Origin: Cohnella fermenti
GTDB lineage: Bacteria > Bacillota > Bacilli > Paenibacillales > Paenibacillaceae
DNA: 64,000 nucleotides
NCBI RefSeq assembly: GCF_004801405.1
Contig: NZ_SSOB01000021.1
Location: forward strand, 62,001 to 126,000
Direction of reading: 5' to 3'
This document shows positions 18,174-25,928 of this stretch, piece by piece. Under the pieces are notes generated by a model, which saw nothing but the letters and a program-made list of their open reading frames with translations, did not search any database and was not told where the DNA came from. A program made the position numbers and the translations under genes. Each line of letters starts with the position of its first letter. Positions within the stretch are counted from its first letter, which is position 1.

Positions 18174-18869
18174 CTACTTCTTGAACTCCAGATGCTTGAT
18201 TCCCAATTGTTGTTGAATTGCCAGTTGAGCAACCCTCATCTTGATCTCGGGGCTATGATGAAGCAGAACGATGTCAAGCCGGACGGCGTCTTCCTCCAAC
18301 GTATCCATCCTCAGCGACTTTACCCGAATATCTTCCTCGCGGAGCAAATTCAACAGAGGAGTCGGATCGCCATTCTTGCCCAGTGTTACCGTGTATGTTG
18401 CGGTTTTGTTATTCGGAAGAATCCGTTTCTCCACTCGCTGCAGAACGAATAGACTGATCAACGCAGCCAGGAAGGTAAGCAGGGTTCCGAAGTAAAACCC
18501 CGCTCCGATTCCAATTCCGAGAGCCGCCACCACCCAGAGGGAGGCCGCCGTGGTCAAGCCCGAAATCTTGTTGCCGGTGCGCAGAATCGTACCGGCCCCA
18601 AGGAAGCCGATGCCGCTGATGATCTGGGCGGTCAGCCTCGCCGGGTCCATTCGCACACTCTGCTCATTGACGAACTGGCTAAACCCATAAGTGGAGATCA
18701 AGGTGATCAGGGTGGAGCCCAGGCAGACCAGAATATGCGTACGGAAGCCCGCATGATGCTGCCCGTGAGCCCTCTCCAGGCCAATGATGCCGCCAACCAA
18801 CAGAGACAGCCCGACACGGATGCTGATCTCCAGATCGTTAATCGCCCAGATGGAAGACATCGCGGTCAT
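18174..18869 (-). CDS. MgtC/SapB-family membrane protein
   Basis: 231 residues. The N-terminal ~140 residues hold four to five membrane helices with the family signature (GGIIGLERAHGQHHAGFRTHILVCLGS and GIGFLGAGTILR). The C-terminal ~85 residues are a soluble ACT-like tail. MgtC proteins act in virulence, low-magnesium survival and control of ATP or phosphate balance; they are not magnesium importers. AAGGAAGG precedes the ATG. It is 11 bases downstream of the DUF1861 gene and 13 upstream of the HAD gene, which makes it part of a sugar-import operon, an unusual place for this family. Confidence 0.9.
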   Translation of the reverse strand: MTAMSSIWAINDLEISIRVGLSLLVGGIIGLERAHGQHHAGFRTHILVCLGSTLITLISTYGFSQFVNEQSVRMDPARLTAQIISGIGFLGAGTILRTGNKISGLTTAASLWVVAALGIGIGAGFYFGTLLTFLAALISLFVLQRVEKRILPNNKTATYTVTLGKNGDPTPLLNLLREEDIRVKSLRMDTLEEDAVRLDIVLLHHSPEIKMRVAQLAIQQQLGIKHLEFKK

Positions 18870-18880
18870 TAATTCCTTCC

Positions 18881-19831
18881 TTATACAAGTTGGCCGTGAC
18901 CCTCAAACGGATAATCAATCGCGATTCGTCCCGCTTGACAATCCCCGATCCCGCTGTACAGATCTGCCTTGCCGTCGTCTCTCATCGTGATGCCGGAAGT
19001 GAACGCGCAATCGATCAGATGCGACGTCTTCGCCGGTCCCTCCGGGTAGCAGGTGCGGCTCCCAATGACATGAAGATCGAACGACTCTCTCGTCGCGGGA
19101 TCGAATACGAACGCCATGTTGAGATACACTTTAACGGGGCCTCCCGCTTCATCCGTGGTGCGGTAGCAATGATGACCGATAATTCCGAGCTTGCCGCTAT
19201 CCAGAAGATAGGCCTGGTTGACCCCGCCCCATTCTCCTTCGCCGAAGATCCCGGGAATATAAGGGGCCTCCTCGATGACCGCAGCGGTCAACTGTTCCAG
19301 ATTGTCGATAACGGTGAAGCCGATCATCGATTCGCTGCCGTACTTCTCGCGCGTCTCCGGACCTCTGGGCCGGGAGAACACGCCAATCTTGCCGTCAGCC
19401 AACTCAACCAGACGAATATCCTTCATTCTGTTCGGTCCGGAAGTGAAGTAATACAAGTTGTGAAGGTCCGTCCCCCGATGGAAGTATCCGAAGTAGGTTT
19501 TGACTCTGCCTGCCTCGTATTGGACATGAGTGCCGCCCATGACCACTTCATCGCCGATGATGCTGACATAGGGGTCCTCCAGCGTGTAGATCATGCTGCC
19601 CGGCACAACGGTCCACTGATCGGGTCCCGTCTCCTCGAAGAGCCGCACCCACGAGCGTGCCCATTCCTCGCGTCGTTCCACCCGTCCGAATAAATAACGT
19701 TTCCCTTCTCTTGCGAATGGAATCGAGATGTTATACACATCGAAGCCATCGACTCCGTGGAAGGCCAACGTCGCGCTCTCATAAATTCTCTTGGTCTGTT
19801 CGAATCTCTGTCTCTCGGCAAGCAAGGTCAT
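18881..19831 (-). CDS. DUF1861-like beta-propeller protein (glycoside hydrolase/phosphorylase fold)
   Basis: 316 residues, no signal peptide, so cytoplasmic. Repeated blades rich in Tyr/Gly/Asp (AFHGVDGFDVYNISIPF, then GKRYLFGRVERREEWARSW, EDPYVSIIGDEVVMGGTHV and ADLYSGIGDCQAGRIAIDYP) match the DUF1861 family, which has a five-bladed propeller related to GH43/GH130-type enzymes. Acidic residues suitable for catalysis are present, but I cannot name the catalytic pair. It lies directly after the solute-binding protein (37-base gap), so it probably acts on the imported glycan, perhaps by phosphorolysis. The family assignment is from memory of its sequence style. Confidence 0.68.
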   Translation of the reverse strand: MTLLAERQRFEQTKRIYESATLAFHGVDGFDVYNISIPFAREGKRYLFGRVERREEWARSWVRLFEETGPDQWTVVPGSMIYTLEDPYVSIIGDEVVMGGTHVQYEAGRVKTYFGYFHRGTDLHNLYYFTSGPNRMKDIRLVELADGKIGVFSRPRGPETREKYGSESMIGFTVIDNLEQLTAAVIEEAPYIPGIFGEGEWGGVNQAYLLDSGKLGIIGHHCYRTTDEAGGPVKVYLNMAFVFDPATRESFDLHVIGSRTCYPEGPAKTSHLIDCAFTSGITMRDDGKADLYSGIGDCQAGRIAIDYPFEGHGQLV

Positions 19832-19868
19832 GTCGTCCGCTCCACTCCTATTTCTTCCGTATTCGTGC

Positions 19869-21446
19869 TTATTGGGATTGCTTGGCCAGATACTCGTCGA
19901 ACTGCTTCTGATATTCGGCTACCACTTTATCAAGGCCGGCCTTCTTCATCTTGCCGAGAGCTGCGGAGAAGGACTTGTCGTACTCCTGCACGCCCATATA
20001 GATCGGCGTAACGCTTGCGGCCGCTTCGGTCGTAATATTGGTGTATTCCGTTCTTACATTGGTCGGATCGAAGACAAAATTGGCGGCGATGCTGTTAACG
20101 GCATCGGCATTCAGCTCGTACAGCACCTTGTTGTTGGCAGGAATGCTGTTGACAAGATCGAAGCGCATGAAGTTGATGTTGCCGAGCTGGGATTCGGAGC
20201 CTTTGTACCCCGGCTTGTTGTTGTTGTCCGGGTCGTTGATGGCTTGCATCCCTTTATCGCCATCCTTGGTATAATGCTCGCCCTCAATTCCGTATTGAAC
20301 CAGATCGTAATTCTCCTGGCTGGCCAGCATCCAGTTCAGGAACTTCACTGCGGCCTCCGGATGTTTGCTGTTGACCGGCACTGCGTTGCCGTTCTTGAAG
20401 GTCAGCGGGCGCAGGTATTCCTTCTCGGGATTAAACCATACGACTCCGATATCCTCTACCGTTGCTTCCGGGTTGTTCTTCTGCAGAGCGCCCAAGTTGC
20501 CCGCCGTGCCGAAGTTGACAAACCAGTCGCCGCTGTCGAGCTGCGCTTTGGCCTGCTCTGTCTTCATCACCAGAATATCCGGACTTGTGATTCCTTTGGT
20601 GTACAGCTCGCGCATGAATTCGGCATCTTTCTTGAATTCCTCGGTCTCGATCCAGGACTTCACTTCGCCATTCTGGTTCACATAGAAGAACTTGTCCTTG
20701 ACGGTGAACGGGAACGTGTCGTACGTCCGGTGCAGGATCGTCGTATGCAGGCTGATTGGATCGAAGGTTGCAGTTGTCGGAAGATAAGGCTTGCTGCTTC
20801 CCTTCCAATTGGCCATCACCGTCTCCCACGCACTGATCAACTCGTCCGGAGTCGTCGGCACTTCAAGATTGTTCTGACGAAGAATATCCAGACGAATGTC
20901 GAACTCCCCTTCGCTCGCCATTTCTACCCAGAACGAAGGAACCGCATAATAGCTTCCGCCAATTTTGGCTCCATCGAAGATGTCATCCGGAATATTTGCT
21001 TTTAAATTCTCTCCGTACTTCTCAATGGCATCGCTGATGTCAGCCAGAGCGCCGCGGTTGTAATAACTGGAGAACGGCGTGCGGTCCTGCATAATGTGGA
21101 ACAAATCGAACTCTTCCCCGGTCGACAGCATGAGATTGAGCTTCTGGTCCCACGCATCGCTCGGGATAAAGATCTTCTCGACTTCGACTCCGACACCGTC
21201 TGCCGCCAGCTTCTCATTCACTTTCTGGAACACTTCCGCATAGTCCTTCGGCTCCGTGCCCGGTACAACGTATTTGATTTTGACCGGTGCGGCCTGCTCT
21301 CCTTGATTGCCTTCCTGTGTCGCCGGTGCGGCTTGGCTTGCGGAGCTCTCGGGAGAACCGACGCTGTTGTTGCCGTTGTTGCCGCCGCATCCCGTCAAGG
21401 CAGTCAGACCCGCCATTGCGGCAAGCATCATCACATGTTTCTTCAC
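19869..21446 (-). CDS. Extracellular solute-binding lipoprotein of a CUT1 carbohydrate importer
   Basis: 525 residues from GTG 21446; AGGAGGT lies 8 bases upstream, so the longer frame is rejected. The lipoprotein signal peptide ends at the lipobox LTGC, followed by a Gly/Asn/Ser linker. The body is a family-1 periplasmic-binding-like fold of the large LplA/YtcQ type, typical of importers for complex oligosaccharides in Paenibacillus. It lies third in the operon after two permeases. The C-terminal segment KAGLDKVVAEYQKQFDEYLAKQ is shared in style with the binding protein at 32160-33752. Confidence 0.92.
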   Translation of the reverse strand: MKKHVMMLAAMAGLTALTGCGGNNGNNSVGSPESSASQAAPATQEGNQGEQAAPVKIKYVVPGTEPKDYAEVFQKVNEKLAADGVGVEVEKIFIPSDAWDQKLNLMLSTGEEFDLFHIMQDRTPFSSYYNRGALADISDAIEKYGENLKANIPDDIFDGAKIGGSYYAVPSFWVEMASEGEFDIRLDILRQNNLEVPTTPDELISAWETVMANWKGSSKPYLPTTATFDPISLHTTILHRTYDTFPFTVKDKFFYVNQNGEVKSWIETEEFKKDAEFMRELYTKGITSPDILVMKTEQAKAQLDSGDWFVNFGTAGNLGALQKNNPEATVEDIGVVWFNPEKEYLRPLTFKNGNAVPVNSKHPEAAVKFLNWMLASQENYDLVQYGIEGEHYTKDGDKGMQAINDPDNNNKPGYKGSESQLGNINFMRFDLVNSIPANNKVLYELNADAVNSIAANFVFDPTNVRTEYTNITTEAAASVTPIYMGVQEYDKSFSAALGKMKKAGLDKVVAEYQKQFDEYLAKQSQ

Positions 21447-21506
21447 TTGAAGTGACCTCCTCTTCATATAAGCAAGCAAATATATATAAGCCCCGAAGGG
21501 GTTATA

Positions 21507-22379
21507 TCAGCCTTTGACAGAGCCGATAACCAAACCTTTGACGAAGTACTTCTGCAGATACGGATACAGGAAGACGATCGGGCCAATCGTGACAATCGCC
21601 GTCGCCATCTTGACGGATTCCGACGGAAGCGTATAATCGTCCGCTCCTGCGATCATGGTCATCTCATTGATCATGCTGATCTCCGACTTCAACTGCAGCA
21701 GCATGAATTGCAGCGGGTACAGATCGCGGTTGTCGATCAACATAATGGCGTTCCACCAGTTGTTCCAATAGTCGAGCCCATAGAACAGCGCTATCGTGGC
21801 GAGTACGGGCATGCTGAGCGGAAGGAAGATGCGGAACGCAATCGTAAGATCGTTCGCGCCGTCAATCGTTGCCGACTCTCTTAGGGAGTCCGGTATTCCG
21901 CTCATAAAGTTGCGAACAAGGAACAGATTAAACGGACTGAAGAGAAGAGACGGAATGATAAGCGCCAGAATGTTGTTCGTAAGTCCCAGCGCTCTGTTCA
22001 TCAAGTACCAAGGGACGATGCCGGCGGTGAATATCATCGTGATAAAGAAGTACAGAGCCAGCAAATTCCGATATCTCACACTCTTATTGGATAATGTATA
22101 GCCGGCCATCGCCGTTATCGTTACAGCCAGCACCGTGCCGACCAATGTAACGACGATGGTGATCATATAGCTGTGCAACGCTTGCGAACCGCCGGTAAAG
22201 ATCAACTTGTACGCCAACAGAGAGAAGTCCTCCGGGAACAAGCTGTAGCCATTCCTTAAGATCGAATCTTCGTCCGTTATCGAGATCATGAGAACCAACA
22301 GCATCGGCAGAAGACAGATCAACGAATAAATCGTTATGCCCGCATACATGATCGTTTGACTTAAAGTGCCTCTTCTCAT
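21507..22379 (-). CDS. Carbohydrate ABC permease, YtcP/LplC type
   Basis: 290 residues with six membrane helices. The EAA loop is SLRESATIDGANDLTIAFRI, which contacts the ATPase. The ending FVKGLVIGSVKG is typical of this subfamily. It pairs with the permease at 22426-23367 and follows it by 46 bases. No ATPase is encoded in the operon, as usual for CUT1 systems that share MsmX. Confidence 0.93.
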   Translation of the reverse strand: MRRGTLSQTIMYAGITIYSLICLLPMLLVLMISITDEDSILRNGYSLFPEDFSLLAYKLIFTGGSQALHSYMITIVVTLVGTVLAVTITAMAGYTLSNKSVRYRNLLALYFFITMIFTAGIVPWYLMNRALGLTNNILALIIPSLLFSPFNLFLVRNFMSGIPDSLRESATIDGANDLTIAFRIFLPLSMPVLATIALFYGLDYWNNWWNAIMLIDNRDLYPLQFMLLQLKSEISMINEMTMIAGADDYTLPSESVKMATAIVTIGPIVFLYPYLQKYFVKGLVIGSVKG

Positions 22380-22425
22380 TTGTTATCCTCCTAGCAAGCT
22401 GCAACGACTGCATAGATGAATGGTT

Positions 22426-23367
22426 CTAATACAGGGCGCCGTCTCTGAAGTACTTACGGGTCAGCAGGTTGGTGCCGAAGACGAGGACGAAGCCGACCGC
22501 GGACTGGAACAATCCGACGGCCATCGCCTCCGACGGATCGCCGACCTGCCGCAAGGAACGGAACACATAGGTGTCGATAATATCCGTTGTTTGGTACAGA
22601 GTTCCATTGTCGCCGACAAGGGCGTAGATCATGCCGAAGTCCCCGTACATGATTTTCCCGATCGAGAGCAGCGTTAGAATAATAACTGTCGGCATCATTA
22701 GCGGAATGGTGATCCTCAGGCACATCTGCCAGCGATTCGCCCCGTCGATCTGAGCGGCCTCATACAGTGTGTCGTCGATTCCGGTAATGGTAGCCAGATA
22801 AATAACCGCACTCATTCCCGCCCCTTTCCACACATGCATGAGTGTCAGTATGACCGGCCAGACGGTCGGTTCCGTATACCAATTGACCGAAGGCAGCCCT
22901 AGCTTGTTCAGAATCTGATTGATAATTCCCATGTCCATGGAGAAGAAGGCATACAGGACGTAGCTAATGACAATCCAGGAGATAAAATGCGGGAACAGCA
23001 TGACCGATTGGCTAAGCTTCAGGAAGAGCTTCTTGCGAAGTTCGTTTAGCACAAGCGAGATGGCAAGGGCCGTAAGCGTGCCGAACACAATAAACAAAAC
23101 ATTGAGGAAAATGGTATTGAAGGTAATTGTAAACGCCTTGTTCGATCGGAAGAAAAATTCGAAATTGTGGAACCCTACCCATTCGCCGTTAAAGATCCCC
23201 TTCTTATAATTAAAGCGCTGAAAGGCAACAAGCATATAGGGATAGGTCATGTATCCAAATATAAAGGTGTAGATCATAGCCGGCAGGACCAATAGATAGG
23301 AAGCCCGATTCCTGACAATATCCATTCCTAGATCCACTATGTGTTTCCTTCGAAGCTTCGTATCCAA
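22426..23367 (-). CDS. Carbohydrate ABC permease, LplB type
   Basis: 313 residues with six membrane helices. A cytoplasmic N-terminus with Arg residues is followed by YLLVLPAMIYTFIFGYMTYP; the EAA loop is LYEAAQIDGANRWQMCLRIT. It is the first gene of the operon. A fourfold CTTTCA array starts 78 bp upstream of its start codon and is repeated upstream of the secreted EEP gene at 25929-27944. Confidence 0.93.
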   Translation of the reverse strand: MDTKLRRKHIVDLGMDIVRNRASYLLVLPAMIYTFIFGYMTYPYMLVAFQRFNYKKGIFNGEWVGFHNFEFFFRSNKAFTITFNTIFLNVLFIVFGTLTALAISLVLNELRKKLFLKLSQSVMLFPHFISWIVISYVLYAFFSMDMGIINQILNKLGLPSVNWYTEPTVWPVILTLMHVWKGAGMSAVIYLATITGIDDTLYEAAQIDGANRWQMCLRITIPLMMPTVIILTLLSIGKIMYGDFGMIYALVGDNGTLYQTTDIIDTYVFRSLRQVGDPSEAMAVGLFQSAVGFVLVFGTNLLTRKYFRDGALY

Positions 23368-23444
23368 ATTTGCAGCCTCCTGCTTAACGTAATTGTCCCT
23401 TGATCGGTTAACCCAATTGTAGAAGGGAGCCGATTCCGCCGTCT

Positions 23445-23512
23445 ATTTCAAATACCTGTTCCGGCTTTCATTATGCGGCGAGAGGCTTTCAAAATCGCAG
23501 AACCGCCTTTCA
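23445..23512 (-). promoter_or_regulatory. Fourfold CTTTCA operator of the importer operon
   Basis: Hexamers ATTTCA 23445, CTTTCA 23465, CTTTCA 23486 and CTTTCA 23507 have start-to-start steps of 20, 21 and 21 bp, i.e. two helical turns. The array lies 78-145 bp upstream of the permease start and in the gap to the divergent AraC regulator. The same array with the same steps lies upstream of the gene at 25929-27944. AraC-family proteins bind such phased direct repeats. Confidence 0.75.
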
Positions 23513-23592
23513 TTTTTGCGGAGGGAGGTACCTTTCTGACCGCATTTATTTTATAGTAAAAAGGCTACGCGCAGAGGGATGGAGGGGGCTTC

Positions 23593-25911
23593 ATGCGATA
23601 CACGATGAGTCGATTTTTCAGGTACAAGGCATTTCAGAAGCTCGCGGTATCCTACTTCCTGCTGATTCTGGTCACCGTCACGCTGCTGTCGGGAGCGCTC
23701 TTTTATCTTTTCTCCAGAAGCGCCGTGAACGAGATCGATCGCAATTCCAAAACCGTTCTCTCGCAAATCAGTTATGCCTCCGATGTGATCTACAACCAAG
23801 TGATGACCGTCGGCAACGCCCTTATAAACGATCCGGAGATCATCTCGTTCCTGAACGAACAAACGGAAGACAAAACGAGCAACTACCATATATTCGGACA
23901 GCTAAATCAGATCAAGAGCGCCTATCCGTATATCCACCGCATCGGGATCTACCGCGCCTCTACCGATACCAGTGTGGATACCGCCGGTTTGCCGTTCGAC
24001 AAGAGTCTGTACGAGATTGGCTCCGAGCAGTACATGGAATTCTATCCAAGCGAGGTCACGGTCAGAGGCATGAATAACAACATGCCGTTCCAGCTTCTTA
24101 CGTTCCTGCTGTATCCGGACTTCTCGTTCCACTCTACCGACAATCCGCTGATCTACATCAGCATTGAAGAGCAATCGTTGTTGGCGACAATCCGCACGAT
24201 TGGCAAGGTGGAGACGGCCAACAATGTGTTTGTCATTAACAACGAGGGGCAAGTGCTGTCGCATACGGATACCAGCCTGTTCCTGAAGGATTGGTCGCAG
24301 GAGGACTATATTCAGCGAATTCTGAAGAGCGGGAACGCCGAAGACAGCTTTACCCTTAAGATCGGACATGTCAAGCATCAGATTGCTTACGTCAAGTCGG
24401 TGGATATGGACTGGTTTTTTGTAAGCGTTACCCCTTACAACAGCCTTATCTCCAACATTCACCAGCTTCGCAACATCACCATGGCCATTACCTTGGGAAT
24501 TGTGCTTGTCGGTCTGCTGGCTTCGATCTTCTTGTCCCAGAATTTATACAAGCCGCTGTTGTCCCTGTTTGAGAAGCTCAAGCTCAGGTCCGTGCCCGAT
24601 TCCACCACCCCGATTATTGACGAGTACAAAATATTGACGGAAGTGTTCACCACGCTCGAAGAGAAGGAGCGATCGATGCAGCATGTGCTGCACCGCTCTA
24701 CCCAGACCGTCCGGGAGCATTACTTGCAAGCCCTGATCAAAGGCAGCGTCGGGGATGTCTCGATTCCGGAAGACATCATTCGGGATATCGACGGGCAATT
24801 GCCCGGCCCGTATTTCTCCGTTATCGTGTTCAAGATTGATCAGATCAGAAGAGTAAAATCCAGAGTGAACGCAGAACAGCATTCCTTGCTTCGGTTCGCT
24901 CTTGGCAATATCGCCAAGGAGATCCTCGGAGAATTCGGGGAATGCGAATTAATCATTACGGACGAGAATGAAGTGGTGGCCGTCTGCCAATACCCGGACA
25001 ATGAGCTTCCCTTGCATCTTAAAGAAGCGATACGCGGCGTGCAGAGCTTCCTGAAGCGCTACTTTAAGCTCACGCTCTCTGTCGGAATCGGAGACCTGGT
25101 CTACGGGAGGAAGAACGTTCAGCATTCCTATACTTCAGCCCAGCAATATGTCAAGTATCGTCTGATTTACGGGACGGAAGCGATTCTGGACGCCGCGGTT
25201 ATCCGGTCTCATCTGTTGAGCCAAATAAGCTATCCGGTCGCCTCGGAGAAAAAAATTATCGAAGGGGTTCAGGCCAGACACGAGGTGGCGATTAAGGCGG
25301 GGATTGATGACTTCATTGCATTGGCGGCTTCCGGGTCCTGCAATCAATTTGTTGCCTACAGCCTGCAGCTGTTATTATCCCTTCTTAAAAGCTTTGAATA
25401 CCTGCAGTCGATGCCCGAACATAACTTTAACGACTATCTGGATGCGGTGACGTCTATTGAAGAAGCCGAGCATCTGGAGGAAATTCGAGGCGTATTCGAG
25501 AGCTATTGTGCCGAGATATGCGTCTTGATCGAGCAGAGGAATAATTGGCAGCAGGCGCAGAAGCACAACAAAGTCATGGAGCAAGTGCAAACCTTTATTC
25601 AGGAGAACTACGCCGAGCCCAATTTATCCTTGGAATTGGTAGCCGGGTTCTCCGGGTTATCGTCGAGCTATCTCGGCAAGCTGTTCAAGAGCTCGACCGG
25701 ACAATCGTTCAGCGAGTATTTAAATCACACACGATTGGAGAGGGCCAGCCAACTGCTGGTCTCTACCGACGCGACCGCCGCGAAGATCAGCGAATCGGTT
25801 GGCATGTATAATATCAGCTACTTCTCGACCTTGTTCAAAAAGAAATACGGCGTCTCTCCTTCCGTTTACCGGGAACAGGCACTGTTGAGAGAGGAGCCTC
25901 CGATTCGTTGA
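23593..25911 (+). CDS. Membrane-anchored AraC-family regulator with extracytoplasmic sensor
   Basis: 772 residues from ATG 23593 with GGAGGGGG upstream. A membrane helix at about 18-40 (VSYFLLILVTVTLLSGALF), an extracellular sensor of ~250 residues, and a second helix near 295-315 (MAITLGIVLVGLLASIFL) are followed by a cytoplasmic linker. A degenerate GGDEF-like region occupies about 400-520, and a two-helix-turn-helix AraC domain about 665-765 (SLELVAGFSGLSSSYLGKLF, then YFSTLFKKKYGVSPSVYRE). It joins sensing and DNA binding in one chain, so no kinase is needed. It is divergent from the importer operon; the CTTTCA array in the shared gap is the obvious target. Confidence 0.9.
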   Translation: MRYTMSRFFRYKAFQKLAVSYFLLILVTVTLLSGALFYLFSRSAVNEIDRNSKTVLSQISYASDVIYNQVMTVGNALINDPEIISFLNEQTEDKTSNYHIFGQLNQIKSAYPYIHRIGIYRASTDTSVDTAGLPFDKSLYEIGSEQYMEFYPSEVTVRGMNNNMPFQLLTFLLYPDFSFHSTDNPLIYISIEEQSLLATIRTIGKVETANNVFVINNEGQVLSHTDTSLFLKDWSQEDYIQRILKSGNAEDSFTLKIGHVKHQIAYVKSVDMDWFFVSVTPYNSLISNIHQLRNITMAITLGIVLVGLLASIFLSQNLYKPLLSLFEKLKLRSVPDSTTPIIDEYKILTEVFTTLEEKERSMQHVLHRSTQTVREHYLQALIKGSVGDVSIPEDIIRDIDGQLPGPYFSVIVFKIDQIRRVKSRVNAEQHSLLRFALGNIAKEILGEFGECELIITDENEVVAVCQYPDNELPLHLKEAIRGVQSFLKRYFKLTLSVGIGDLVYGRKNVQHSYTSAQQYVKYRLIYGTEAILDAAVIRSHLLSQISYPVASEKKIIEGVQARHEVAIKAGIDDFIALAASGSCNQFVAYSLQLLLSLLKSFEYLQSMPEHNFNDYLDAVTSIEEAEHLEEIRGVFESYCAEICVLIEQRNNWQQAQKHNKVMEQVQTFIQENYAEPNLSLELVAGFSGLSSSYLGKLFKSSTGQSFSEYLNHTRLERASQLLVSTDATAAKISESVGMYNISYFSTLFKKKYGVSPSVYREQALLREEPPIR

Positions 25912-25922
25912 TCGGAGGCTCC
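25893..25922. terminator. Bidirectional hairpin between convergent genes
   Basis: Perfect 12-bp stem GGAGCCTCCGAT/ATCGGAGGCTCC with a 6-base loop. It overlaps the last codons of the AraC regulator and serves the EEP gene from the other side. Confidence 0.75.
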
Positions 25923-25928
25923 CCTTCA

